From assembly GCF_004343255.1 (NCBI RefSeq), contig NZ_SMDD01000001.1, positions 496,001-560,000 of the forward strand: a stretch of 64,000 bases of DNA. The letters run 5' to 3'. Of the stretch, positions 1-8,347 are shown piece after piece. A program made the position numbers and the translations under genes. The notes under the pieces are model-generated. The model did not search any database, was not told the origin of the DNA, and saw nothing but the letters and a program-made list of their open reading frames with translations. The first letter of the stretch is position 1. Each line of letters starts with the position of its first letter. The DNA is from Laceyella sacchari (GTDB lineage Bacteria > Bacillota > Bacilli > Thermoactinomycetales > Thermoactinomycetaceae).

Positions 1-149
1 TAATACAGAGCGTTGCGCTCTGATAGCAGGCCGTCGATTTTTTGGCCGTATAGCAGAAGAAACAAGCCGTTGCCGAAAAGAAAGCCCAGCAGGAGCATCA
101 CCCATGCACGCCGGTTTTTTTTCAAGCCGGCAATGACGCCGCGCACCAT
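1..149 (-). CDS. ytrI: Sporulation membrane protein YtrI, N-terminal part (runs off window)
   Basis: Reading the minus strand from ATG at 149 gives an open frame to base 1. It begins with a basic stretch (GLKKNRRAW) followed by one hydrophobic segment of about 20 residues (VMLLLGFLFGNGLFLLL) and then the start of a polar region, as in the single-pass spore protein YtrI. The start lies one base after the ytrH stop, and an AAGGAGA ribosome site sits inside the end of ytrH, so the two are translationally coupled. In Bacillus, ytrH-ytrI lie next to dnaE and are part of the mother-cell sporulation programme. Only about 49 residues are visible, so the name rests on this short piece plus its neighbour. 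Confidence 0.7.
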   Translation of the reverse strand, partial: MVRGVIAGLKKNRRAWVMLLLGFLFGNGLFLLLYGQKIDGLLSERNALY

Positions 150-150
150 G

Positions 151-480
151 TCAGTATTCTCCTTGGATCATCCAGCGAATCAGGACGGTGCCGGTGTGGG
201 CGCCCAAAAACGCGCTGATGATAAAGCACAATTGTTGCAGGGCGAGATTGATCTGACCGCCTAAAATGGTGATTTCAATGTTTTTGATCATGTCAAATGT
301 GCCGCCGATGGCCGCTACCATTGCCCATATCTTTAATTGTTCTGCGAGGCGCAGCATTTTAAACATCGGATAGTCGTCGGCGAGAAATGCCCCCACACCG
401 CCTAGCATCACACCGCCCAATACTACGCCGAGCGCGATCAGGAAATCGAGGATGACCGTTGTCCAAAATTGTTGTCCCAT
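151..480 (-). CDS. ytrH: Sporulation membrane protein YtrH
   Basis: Protein of 109 residues with three or four hydrophobic segments (for example LIALGVVLGGVMLGGVGAF and the C-terminal LCFIISAFLGAHTGTVLI). This matches the small YtrH family of sporulation membrane proteins needed for full spore heat resistance. I chose ATG at 480 because an AGGCGG ribosome site precedes it; the longer open frame to 606 would overlap the dnaE promoter and adds no family-like sequence. It is transcribed away from dnaE and coupled to ytrI by a one-base gap. Homology is judged by memory of the family and the conserved position beside dnaE. Confidence 0.85.
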   Translation of the reverse strand: MGQQFWTTVILDFLIALGVVLGGVMLGGVGAFLADDYPMFKMLRLAEQLKIWAMVAAIGGTFDMIKNIEITILGGQINLALQQLCFIISAFLGAHTGTVLIRWMIQGEY

Positions 481-647
481 AGCCGATAACCGCCTTTGTC
501 TAGCAAAAGTGTGTATTTGGTAAATATTGACTGATTTTCCTAAAGAATATGAAGGAGCGAGAGCAATTATGTGGACAATGGGTAGGGGGAAAGGATGTTC
601 GGACAAGCCGGTTTCGTTATAATAAGAGGGAAAGAGGAGGGGTCGGC

Positions 648-3600
648 GTGGATCGGTTGAAAGACTTTGTTCATCTTCATGTGCATACGGAATTTAGTTT
701 GCTGGACGGGGCCAGCCGGATCGAAGAGCTGGTGCGAACCGCCAAACAACTGGGAATGAAGGCGCTCGCCATCACAGATCATGGCGCGATGCACGGCGTG
801 GTGCCTTTCTATAAAGCGTGTCAGGAAGCCGGCATCAAGCCTATCATCGGTTGTGAAATGTATCTGACAGCAGGGTCGCTCCATGATAAGCGGCCGCTCA
901 GGGAGCAAAAGAATTACCATCTGTTGCTGATTGCCGAAACGGATGCAGGGTATCGAAATTTGCTGCGTTTGACAAGCGAGGCCCATCTGCGGGTGTTCCA
1001 TTATAAGCCCCGTATTGACAAAGCGCTGTTGCGCCAATACCGGCAAGGGCTGATCGCTACCAGTTCGTGCTTGGGAGGGGAGATTCCGCAGGCGATTTTG
1101 GCGGGCGATTTGGCGGAAGCGAAACGATTGGTAATGGAGTATTTAGACATCTTTGGGCCGGATCATTTCTTTTTTGAATTGCAAGACCATCAGCTTCCGG
1201 AACAAGAACGGGTAAACCGCCAGCTGATTTCTTGGTCAAAAGAGCTGGGAGTGAAGCTGATTGCGACCAATGACGTGCATTATACACACCAAGGTGATCA
1301 TGAAGTGCATGATTGCCTCCTTTGCATTCAGACTGGCAGCAAATTGGCCGATGAAGAGCGGTTGCGTTTTCCGACCAAAGAATATTACCTGAAATCGGCG
1401 GAAGAGATGCATCGGTGTTTTGGACATGTACCCGAGGCTTTGCATCACACGGTGGATATCGCCGAACGTTGCCAGGTTGAGATCCCTTTGGGTGGCCGCC
1501 TGTTGCCCAAATTTCCCTTGCCGGAAGGTGTGGAGGCTGGAGCTTATTTGCGGGAGCTTTGCCGCCAGGGGGCGATTGAGCGGTTTGGCCAGTTGACCCC
1601 CGAGGTGGTTGAGCGGTTGGACTATGAACTGTCGGTTATCGACCGGATGGGCTTTAATGATTATTTTTTGGTGGTGTGGGATTTTGTCCGGTTCGCCCAT
1701 GAGCGGGGGATCGCAGTGGGACCGGGGCGAGGTTCGGCGGCGGGGAGTTTGGTGTCCTATGTCCTTCGCATCACCGATATCGACCCGCTGAAGTATCGGC
1801 TCTTTTTTGAACGGTTTCTCAATCCCGAGCGGATCAGCATGCCGGATATCGACATCGATTTCAACTATGAACGCCGCGATGAAGTGATCCGGTATGTGGT
1901 GGACAAGTATGGAGCTGAGCGGGTAGCGCAGATCATCACCTTTGGGACGATGGCGCCGCGGGCCGCAGTGCGGGATGTGGGCCGGGTGATGGGATTGCCT
2001 TACAGAGAAGTGGATCGCGCGGCCAAGCTAATTCCAGGAAGTCCCGGCATGACCTTGGCCAAAGCGTTTCAGCAGGAGCCCGCTTTGAAGGAATTGATGA
2101 AGAATCCGGCAACGGCGCAACTGATGCGGACGGTAGCCAAGATCGAGGGGATGCCCCGGCATGCTTCCACCCATGCCGCAGGAGTGGTTATCGCTAGCAC
2201 ACCCCTGACCGATCATGTGCCGCTCCAGGCGGGAAACGATGGAATTCCATTGACTCAGTACCCGATGGAGGTGCTGGAGGATATCGGATTGCTGAAGGTG
2301 GATTTTTTAGGTTTGCGCAACTTGACGGTGATCGAGAAGACGCGTGAGTTGGTGAGGGAAAATTCCGGGACCATCGTTTCATTTGACGGTGCTCGCTTCG
2401 ATGATCCGGCGACGTACGCGCTGTTGTCCAAAGGGGACACCACCGGGGTGTTCCAAATGGAATCACCGGGCATGCGCAAGGTGCTCAAAGAGTTGAAGCC
2501 GACGCATTTTGAAGATATCATCGCTGTTTTAGCTTTGTACCGACCGGGGCCGATGGAGCAGATTCCGCGATATATCCGAGCGAAACACGGGTTGGAAAAA
2601 GTGACGTATCCCCACCCCGATCTGGAAGAGATTCTAAAAAACACGTACGGGATTATCGTGTATCAGGAGCAAATCATGCAAATAGCGGCCAAAATGGCTG
2701 GTTTTTCCCTTGGACAGGCTGATTTATTGCGGCGCGCGGTCGGGAAAAAGAAGAAGGAACTTTTGCATGAACAACGAAACGCTTTTGTAGGAGGCTGTGT
2801 GGACAAGGGATATGACGAACAGACCGGGCATCAGATTTATGATTTGATCGTGCGATTTGCCGATTACGGTTTTAATCGTAGCCATTCGGCCGCATATGGT
2901 GTGTTGGCTTATCAGACGGCTTATTTGAAAGCTAATCACCCGGTCGAGTTTATGGCAGCATTAATGACATCGGTGATGGGGAGCCAAGGCAAATTGGCGG
3001 AGTACATCGAGGAAGCCCGCCGGATGGGGATCGCTGTTTTGCCGCCCGATGTGCAGCGAAGTGAAGAAGCCTTTTCGGTGGAAGGGAAAGCGATTCGATT
3101 TGGCTTGGCGGCCATCAAAAATGTTGGCACCTTGGCCATTCGGGAGTTGATCAAAGGGCGGCAAGGACGCCCATTTGAAAACTTGGCCGATCTGTGCGCC
3201 AGGGTGGATTTGCGGGTGTGCAACAGGCGCGTGTTGGAGTCGTTGATTGAGTGCGGAGCCTGCGATTCTATGCCAGGCAGCCGCTCGCAAAACTTGTATT
3301 TGCTAGACGAAGTGCTGGAATGGGTTGCGGCGAACCGAACGCGTTCAGGCAAACAGCAGTTGAGCTTGGGCTTGGCCGATGAAGCGTTTGATTTTGCGCG
3401 TTTGTTGGAAGAGGCGCCATCCGCTTCGCTGACAGAACGCGACCAGTTGGATCGTGAACGGGAATTATTGGGCTTATTTTTATCCGGTCATCCGCTTGAC
3501 CAGTACGCTCCGGTGATCCAAGAGCGGGCCACGCACCGTTTGCATGCCTTGATGGGATGCCGGGACCGGGAAGAGGTCAAAGTGGGCGCTTGGATCACGG

Positions 3601-4094
3601 ATGTCAAACCGATTCAAACCAAAAAAGGTGAACCGATGGCCTTTGTCCAGATCGAGGATCGTAGCGGTACTTGCGAAGTAGTGGTGTTCCCCAAAGTGTT
3701 CCGCGCTGCTCGTACATTGTTGCAACCGGAACAACCGGTGTTCATCCGCGCGAAAGTGCAACTGCAAGATGAAGGAGTGAAGCTCATCGCCGATGAAGTG
3801 GCCGACCTGTCCCGTGTCGCGTTCGCATCCCGTCCCGCGCCGCCTTTGGTCGGTCCGGCGCAGAAGGTGTATATTCGCATTCCCCCCCAGCGGGAGACCG
3901 AGGAGCGGCTCCGGCGCTTGCAAGAGGTGCTGAAGTTACACAAGGGGGAGACGCCCGTTTACCTTTATTATGAACGGACTAAGAAAGTGCTGGCGCTTTC
4001 CGAAGAACGGTACGCGATCACACCGACTCCTGCATGTCGCCAACAAGTGGAAGTTATCATGGGAGCAAACAGTTTTCGCGTCACGCAAAAGTGA
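648..4094 (+). CDS. dnaE: DNA polymerase III alpha subunit DnaE
   Basis: Replicative polymerase of 1148 residues. Visible parts in order: an N-terminal PHP domain with the HLHVH motif (His9, His11, His13), the palm with the catalytic PDIDIDF block near residues 399-405, the fingers and thumb, a helix-hairpin-helix region, and a C-terminal OB fold (KVGAWITDVKPIQT). In Firmicutes, DnaE extends RNA primers before PolC takes over, so a second polymerase PolC is expected elsewhere. The start is GTG at 648 behind GAGGAGGGG; upstream in-frame codons lack family similarity. The intact PHP histidines suggest a metal-binding PHP domain. It is divergent from ytrH. Confidence 0.97.
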   Translation: MDRLKDFVHLHVHTEFSLLDGASRIEELVRTAKQLGMKALAITDHGAMHGVVPFYKACQEAGIKPIIGCEMYLTAGSLHDKRPLREQKNYHLLLIAETDAGYRNLLRLTSEAHLRVFHYKPRIDKALLRQYRQGLIATSSCLGGEIPQAILAGDLAEAKRLVMEYLDIFGPDHFFFELQDHQLPEQERVNRQLISWSKELGVKLIATNDVHYTHQGDHEVHDCLLCIQTGSKLADEERLRFPTKEYYLKSAEEMHRCFGHVPEALHHTVDIAERCQVEIPLGGRLLPKFPLPEGVEAGAYLRELCRQGAIERFGQLTPEVVERLDYELSVIDRMGFNDYFLVVWDFVRFAHERGIAVGPGRGSAAGSLVSYVLRITDIDPLKYRLFFERFLNPERISMPDIDIDFNYERRDEVIRYVVDKYGAERVAQIITFGTMAPRAAVRDVGRVMGLPYREVDRAAKLIPGSPGMTLAKAFQQEPALKELMKNPATAQLMRTVAKIEGMPRHASTHAAGVVIASTPLTDHVPLQAGNDGIPLTQYPMEVLEDIGLLKVDFLGLRNLTVIEKTRELVRENSGTIVSFDGARFDDPATYALLSKGDTTGVFQMESPGMRKVLKELKPTHFEDIIAVLALYRPGPMEQIPRYIRAKHGLEKVTYPHPDLEEILKNTYGIIVYQEQIMQIAAKMAGFSLGQADLLRRAVGKKKKELLHEQRNAFVGGCVDKGYDEQTGHQIYDLIVRFADYGFNRSHSAAYGVLAYQTAYLKANHPVEFMAALMTSVMGSQGKLAEYIEEARRMGIAVLPPDVQRSEEAFSVEGKAIRFGLAAIKNVGTLAIRELIKGRQGRPFENLADLCARVDLRVCNRRVLESLIECGACDSMPGSRSQNLYLLDEVLEWVAANRTRSGKQQLSLGLADEAFDFARLLEEAPSASLTERDQLDRERELLGLFLSGHPLDQYAPVIQERATHRLHALMGCRDREEVKVGAWITDVKPIQTKKGEPMAFVQIEDRSGTCEVVVFPKVFRAARTLLQPEQPVFIRAKVQLQDEGVKLIADEVADLSRVAFASRPAPPLVGPAQKVYIRIPPQRETEERLRRLQEVLKLHKGETPVYLYYERTKKVLALSEERYAITPTPACRQQVEVIMGANSFRVTQK

Positions 4095-4175
4095 CATACC
4101 TGCTGGCGGGGTGGCATATCTTTTAAGACTCCGCTCTTTTCGGCACCGACCTGAACGAGTCGATATCCAAAGAAG

Positions 4176-4730
4176 GTGAGAACCATATTCTACGATCATG
4201 TCATTAAGCTGCTCAATGAGCGCGGTGTGACCATTGAAGGGATTTCCCATATAGTGTACCAGTTGCAGGCGCCTTACAATAAAAATCTGACTTTGGAAGA
4301 ATGCGTGAACAACGTGCATGCGGTCTTGCGCAAACGCGAGGTGCAACATGCTGTCATCACAGGGGTGTCCCTTGATGTGCTGGCGGAGAAGAAGCTGTTG
4401 CCGGAACCGTTCCAGCGCATCATGGAAGCGGATGAACCATTGTACGGGATCGATGAGATTCTCGCGCTGAGCATTACCAACGTATATGGGACGATTGGTT
4501 TGACCAGTTTTGGTTACTTGGATAAAAACAAAATTGGTCTGATGAAAAAATTGAACAATCACGACGAGCAGATCCATGTTTTTCTGGATGATCTCGTTGC
4601 AGGTATCGCGGCGGCCGCGTCTGCTCGTATCGCGCACCAGAACCCGGATGTGCGCCGCTATGCGGCTGACCGCGCAAGCGAGATGGGCCCGCTGGGGAAG
4701 CTGGAAACACCGGATGCTTTAACGGAGTAA
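4176..4730 (+). CDS. Phosphatidylglycerophosphatase A-like protein (YutG family)
   Basis: Protein of about 184 residues. The motif region NVYGTIGLTSFGYLDK followed by FLDDLVAGIAAAASARIAH matches the PgpA/YutG family, which dephosphorylates phosphatidylglycerophosphate in phospholipid synthesis; several Bacillus members are annotated only by this similarity. The start is uncertain. The only canonical in-frame start after the upstream stop at 4152 is GTG 4176, but it overlaps the best ribosome site (AAGGTGA), which instead points to the ATA codon at 4185. A strong terminator follows. It is 80 bases after dnaE and probably cotranscribed with it. Confidence 0.8.
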   Translation: MRTIFYDHVIKLLNERGVTIEGISHIVYQLQAPYNKNLTLEECVNNVHAVLRKREVQHAVITGVSLDVLAEKKLLPEPFQRIMEADEPLYGIDEILALSITNVYGTIGLTSFGYLDKNKIGLMKKLNNHDEQIHVFLDDLVAGIAAAASARIAHQNPDVRRYAADRASEMGPLGKLETPDALTE

Positions 4731-4768
4731 ATGGTTGATAGTTTGGTGTTTCCCCAATGGGCAAGTAA

Positions 4769-4806
4769 CCCACGCCCAATGATGATTGCCGGCGTGGGCT
4801 TTTTTA
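4769..4806 (+). terminator. Rho-independent terminator after the PgpA-like gene
   Basis: Stem CCCACGCC / GGCGTGGG around a 14-base loop, followed by CTTTTTT. It closes the dnaE transcription unit. Confidence 0.9.
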
Positions 4807-4932
4807 TGTGAAAACAGTGAATGATGGTTCGTTTTTTCATGAGTTAAGATTATAATAAAATTGTGATAAAAATTTGGTATATTTCTATTATTTCCATTTA
4901 ACATGAAAATATTGTCAAGGAGCGAGCTGGGT

Positions 4933-5394
4933 ATGAGAAGCGCATTGAAATGGTTGATTTCCAACCATGCCAAACGAAACATTGTGGATCCCATTACCAA
5001 TCAGGAAATAGCCGTTTCGGGATTGGAAGACGGGAATATTCTCATTGACATGGGAACAACTTCGGCGCTTTGTGAAGATCGTGAAGAGGCGATGCGCCAC
5101 TTGGAGCCGATCTATGACCGGTTTCGGTCAGACATGCCCTATTATCTTGAAAAAATCGTGAAATCTGATGCCCAATGGCGCTTTTTTGATGTTACCTTTG
5201 CAATGGACATCATTGTCCGGCTGGACGAAACGGGTCGGGGATGGCAGGTGTGGATGGGAGAAGACCTCAGCTTGCTGTCCGCCGACCCTGAGGAATTGCT
5301 GGCTTATCTGCGGGGGCTGGTTCTGGAATTAAACACCGAACGGGAAATCGAATTGCAACAAATGCATAGGCAAGCTGTGGGCATATTTCAATAG
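4933..5394 (+). CDS. Hypothetical cytoplasmic protein
   Basis: Protein of 153 residues with no signal peptide or membrane segment and no motif I recognise. It is acidic, mixed alpha/beta in character, and ends in a long charged helix (ELNTEREIELQQMHRQ). ATG 4933 is chosen because AAGGAG lies ten bases upstream. It stands alone between two terminators, so it is a single-gene unit. Codon use resembles the neighbouring core genes, which argues that it is a real gene and not a recent acquisition. Function unknown. Confidence 0.75.
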   Translation: MRSALKWLISNHAKRNIVDPITNQEIAVSGLEDGNILIDMGTTSALCEDREEAMRHLEPIYDRFRSDMPYYLEKIVKSDAQWRFFDVTFAMDIIVRLDETGRGWQVWMGEDLSLLSADPEELLAYLRGLVLELNTEREIELQQMHRQAVGIFQ

Positions 5395-5416
5395 AAGGGC
5401 GTAAGCCCTTTTTTTC
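5395..5416 (+). terminator. Short rho-independent terminator
   Basis: Stem AAGGGC / GCCCTT with a GTAA tetraloop followed directly by seven T. It begins at the stop codon of the preceding hypothetical gene. Confidence 0.85.
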
Positions 5417-5447
5417 TGTGGTGAAGCATGAGAAAGGGGGAGGTCGC

Positions 5448-5576
5448 TTGTTGGCGTTTTTGTACCAATGTTTGGTGCTTGCAGGATTCCTTTTTTTTCT
5501 TTTTGTTGCTGTGGTCATGGCCAAAATCGGTGCCGGAAAAAAGGGAAATCGACAACAAAAAAGAACAAGAAAATAA
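5448..5576 (+). CDS. Small single-pass membrane peptide (about 42 aa)
   Basis: Short open frame starting TTG TTG behind a strong ribosome site (AAAGGGGGAGG). The second TTG at 5451 has the better spacing. It encodes an N-terminal hydrophobic helix (LVLAGFLFFLFVAVVM) followed by a strongly basic tail (GKKGNRQQKRTRK), a topology expected for a small membrane-anchored peptide with a cytoplasmic basic end. It lies between a terminator and an AT-rich gap. No family recognised. The ribosome site and membrane-like composition are the main evidence that it is translated. Confidence 0.5.
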   Translation: MLAFLYQCLVLAGFLFFLFVAVVMAKIGAGKKGNRQQKRTRK

Positions 5577-5650
5577 ATTTATGTAAGATTAATAGAGAAA
5601 ACACGAAGATTAATAATGAAAATAAGAGGATTATTAAGGAATTGGTAAGT

Positions 5651-5680
5651 TTGTGCTATTGGTTAATTGATATATATAAA
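5651..5680 (+). promoter_or_regulatory. Possible sigma-A promoter for the lipoprotein gene
   Basis: TTGTGC at 5651 and TATAAA at 5675 are separated by 18 bases, within an AT-rich stretch (5577-5690). The match to the -35 consensus is weak. Confidence 0.35.
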
Positions 5681-5773
5681 TGTTAAATTATAGATGGTGC
5701 CAGCCTGTTGTCGAAGCGGCTGCGCCACGACTGCATAGGGCGGCATAGTTTTCAAAGAGTAAGGGGAAATGGG

Positions 5774-6175
5774 ATGATGGAGTTACAATGGGGAAAAAAG
5801 TACCGTGTTTCCGCTTTTCTCTTATGCTTGATGGGGGTGCTGTTGAGCGCTTGCGCGAATAAATCGGTAAGTGGGCAATTGTCGGGGAAAAGCAAACATT
5901 GGGAAGTGGCATTGGCTTATCAGTATCACGATGATAGCGACGGTTCCGAAAAGGTTACGGTGAAATACTTAGGCAAAGATGTGTTAGTGGTGGGGAATGT
6001 GTTGGTCATGGTTAAAGACAGCAACAACACTACCAATCATCAAAATGTCATGTTGGATGAAAAGGGAACCGCTATCATTGAAAGCGTCGTGCAGCCAAAT
6101 GCTAATCCCGAAAAGAAAAATGTGCAAGTAGAATTGCAATGGAACGGTTTTAAGGAAGTCGTTTCCTTAAAATAA
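5774..6175 (+). CDS. Hypothetical lipoprotein
   Basis: Protein of 133 residues with a lipoprotein signal: a basic N-terminus (GKKYR), a hydrophobic core (VSAFLLCLMGVL) and a lipobox LSAC, so the mature protein should be anchored by Cys at about residue 28. The rest is beta-rich, with a repeated Val/Lys pattern suggesting a small immunoglobulin-like fold (VALAYQYHDD, VQVELQWNGFK). Start ATG 5774 follows AAGGGG. It is flanked by a promoter-like sequence and a terminator, so it is a monocistronic unit. No specific function can be assigned. Confidence 0.8.
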   Translation: MMELQWGKKYRVSAFLLCLMGVLLSACANKSVSGQLSGKSKHWEVALAYQYHDDSDGSEKVTVKYLGKDVLVVGNVLVMVKDSNNTTNHQNVMLDEKGTAIIESVVQPNANPEKKNVQVELQWNGFKEVVSLK

Positions 6176-6210
6176 TAAACGTACCAGACAAGCGAAAAAG
6201 TGTGTTAAAC

Positions 6211-6245
6211 GGCTACTGGAGGGGAAAACAGTAGCCTTTTTCTAT
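6211..6245 (+). terminator. Rho-independent terminator after the lipoprotein gene
   Basis: Stem GGCTACTG / CAGTAGCC with a ten-base loop, followed by TTTTTCT. Confidence 0.9.
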
Positions 6246-6285
6246 TAGGCGCGCCTGGTCGTCCGTTTTCTCCTGGTTACAGTTT

Positions 6286-6294
6286 TGATATAAT
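6286..6294 (+). promoter_or_regulatory. Extended -10 promoter of the malic enzyme operon
   Basis: TG-A-TATAAT (TG at 6286-6287, TATAAT at 6289-6294) is an extended -10 element. The corresponding -35 (TTTTCT at 6266) is poor, as is typical of extended -10 promoters. The expected start of transcription is near 6301. Confidence 0.6.
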
Positions 6295-6304
6295 GTGATT
6301 TACC

Positions 6305-6319
6305 GGTGGTCAGACCACC
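6305..6319. promoter_or_regulatory. Candidate FadR/GntR-family operator
   Basis: Perfect inverted repeat GGTGGT-CAG-ACCACC. Its core TGGT-N3-ACCA is the operator pattern of FadR-subfamily GntR regulators (PdhR, LldR and FadR sites share it). It covers the expected transcription start just downstream of the TATAAT box, a position for repression. The regulator gene is two genes' length downstream, at 7601. Confidence 0.6.
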
Positions 6320-6346
6320 AAGCGTGTAAAAAAGGAGCGAGATGTT

Positions 6347-7585
6347 TTGTCTACAATACGGGATGAAGCACTGAAATTGCATCAGGAGATGCAAGGAAAG
6401 TTAGCAGTGCATTCCAAAGTGCCGGTGCATGACGCACATGATTTGAGCCTTGCATATTCACCAGGCGTGGCCGAACCTTGTCGCGATATTTACGATGATC
6501 AAGGGAAAATCTATGATTACACGATGAAGGGGAATTTGGTAGCCGTTGTGTCCAACGGAACCGCCGTGCTGGGGTTGGGCAACATCGGTCCGCATGCGGC
6601 CATGCCGGTTATGGAAGGGAAAGCGGTGTTGTTTAAAGAGTTTGCAGGAGTGGATGCTTTTCCCATCTGCTTGGATACGGTGGATGTCGATAAAGTCGTA
6701 GACACGGTGAAGTTGATGGCGCCCACATTCGGCGGGATCAATCTGGAAGATATCGCTGCTCCCAACTGCTTCCTGATCGAAGAGCGCTTGAAGCAGGAGT
6801 TGGACATTCCTGTTTTTCATGATGATCAGCACGGCACCGCCATTGTGACCTTGGCAGGAATGATCAACGCCTTAAAAGTGGTGGGCAAGCGGATGGATGA
6901 GATCCGTGTCGTCACCAATGGGGCGGGGGCAGCCGGTATCGCCATCATCAAGTTGTTGCTGTCGCTTGGAGTAAAAGACGTGATTATGTGCGATAGTAAA
7001 GGGGCGATCTATGAAGGAAGGCCGTTTGGGATGAATCCGATTAAGGAACAGATCGCCAAAACGACGAACCGTGAGAAACGCCAAGGTGAATTGGAAGAAG
7101 TGATCACAGGCGCGGATGTGTTTATCGGCGTGTCGGTGGCCGGCGCGGTAACACCAGCCATGGTTCGCTCCATGAACAAAGATGCTGTCATTTTTGCCAT
7201 GGCTAATCCTACTCCGGAAATCATGCCGGAAGAGGCCATGCGGGCCGGGGCGAAAGTGATCGGAACCGGCCGATCTGATTATCCAAACCAAGTGAACAAT
7301 GTGCTCGCCTTTCCGGGCATTTTCCGTGGCGCGTTGGACGTCCGGGCGAAAGCGATTACCGAAGAGATGAAAATAGCGGCCGCGTATGCGATCGCAGGCT
7401 TGATCCAGGAACATGAATTGCGTCCTGATTATGTAATCCCTTCGCCTTTTGACAAGCGGGTTGCCGCCGTTGTCGCCAGAGAGGTGGCGCGGGTGGCGAT
7501 GGAGACAGGTCAAGCGCGCATCCATATAGATCCGCAAGAAGTGTATGCAAAAACACTCAGCTTATCTGCAACAACGGTACGATAA
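6347..7585 (+). CDS. NAD(P)-dependent malic enzyme
   Basis: Oxidatively decarboxylates malate to pyruvate, giving NAD(P)H. The protein has 412 residues, the length of the short bacterial type such as Bacillus YtsJ. Visible: the N-terminal malic domain with the LAYSPGVAEPC motif (Tyr37), the metal site (NLEDIAAPNCF, FHDDQHGTA) and a Rossmann segment (VTNGAGAAGIA). Start is TTG 6347 behind AAGGAGCGA. It leads an operon-like row with a GntR regulator, accD and accA, which ties malate/pyruvate flux and reducing power to fatty-acid synthesis. The inverted repeat at 6305 probably controls it. Confidence 0.95.
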   Translation: MSTIRDEALKLHQEMQGKLAVHSKVPVHDAHDLSLAYSPGVAEPCRDIYDDQGKIYDYTMKGNLVAVVSNGTAVLGLGNIGPHAAMPVMEGKAVLFKEFAGVDAFPICLDTVDVDKVVDTVKLMAPTFGGINLEDIAAPNCFLIEERLKQELDIPVFHDDQHGTAIVTLAGMINALKVVGKRMDEIRVVTNGAGAAGIAIIKLLLSLGVKDVIMCDSKGAIYEGRPFGMNPIKEQIAKTTNREKRQGELEEVITGADVFIGVSVAGAVTPAMVRSMNKDAVIFAMANPTPEIMPEEAMRAGAKVIGTGRSDYPNQVNNVLAFPGIFRGALDVRAKAITEEMKIAAAYAIAGLIQEHELRPDYVIPSPFDKRVAAVVAREVARVAMETGQARIHIDPQEVYAKTLSLSATTVR

Positions 7586-7600
7586 GGGTGATAAGAAGAC

Positions 7601-8278
7601 GTGGCAAGCGCGGAAACGAGTTACAGCAAATTCAAAGTAATATTGGAACGAATCCATGACATCATTGAAGAAGACGGATTGCGCCCCGGAGACCGGCTGC
7701 CTTCGGAACGGGAATTGTCCGAACGGTTGGGAGCGGGTCGTTCATCCGTCCGTGAAGTTCTCAGATCCTTGGAACTGTTGGGCTTGATCAGCACCAGAAG
7801 AGGCGAAGGCACTTATTTGGAACCTTATTATGCTCATCATATGGTTGATCTTCTGGCGCGCTTTATTTTGCAGGATGACAAGTCCAAACAGGGCTTGTTG
7901 GAGATGAGGGAACTGCTCGAGTTGGGCGCTATTCGATTGGCGTTCAGCAAACGGGTTGAACAAGAGGTCGCTTCGTTGGAAAAGCTGTTGGCTGAGATGA
8001 AAGCGGCCGTAGAGCAAAATGCCAACCCGTCCGCGCATATTGAACAGTTTCACAAGCGGATCATCCAGATGGCAGACAATTATTTGTTAAAACGCATCTG
8101 GGTGCCGATTACGAAATTTATCCAAGCCGTCGTGCCAGAGGACTGGGAATTGGACGAGGCCTGTTGGCACCGGTTATTGCCAAAATACGAACAATTGATT
8201 GAGGCCCTCAAAGAGCGTCGCCAAGCGCAAGCCTCTTTGTTATTGGTAGAAATATTGGACATGATCGCATATAACTGA
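7601..8278 (+). CDS. FadR-subfamily GntR transcriptional regulator
   Basis: Protein of 225 residues with an N-terminal winged helix-turn-helix (GDRLPSERELSERLGAGRSSVREVLRSLE, residues about 28-56) and an all-helical FCD ligand domain. The FCD domain here begins near residue 95 with the RELLELGAIRLA segment. Start is GTG 7601, 13 bases after the malic enzyme stop. FadR-type proteins sense small carboxylic acids or acyl-CoA; the neighbours suggest malate, pyruvate or an acyl-CoA intermediate, but the ligand cannot be read from sequence. The TGGT-N3-ACCA palindrome at 6305 is the likely target, making the operon autoregulated. Confidence 0.9.
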   Translation: MASAETSYSKFKVILERIHDIIEEDGLRPGDRLPSERELSERLGAGRSSVREVLRSLELLGLISTRRGEGTYLEPYYAHHMVDLLARFILQDDKSKQGLLEMRELLELGAIRLAFSKRVEQEVASLEKLLAEMKAAVEQNANPSAHIEQFHKRIIQMADNYLLKRIWVPITKFIQAVVPEDWELDEACWHRLLPKYEQLIEALKERRQAQASLLLVEILDMIAYN

Positions 8279-8347
8279 TCGGTCAACAATGGTATGATAT
8301 TCATATCGGACAGCAAAAAAATTAAAGGACTCAGATGAGGTGTTATC

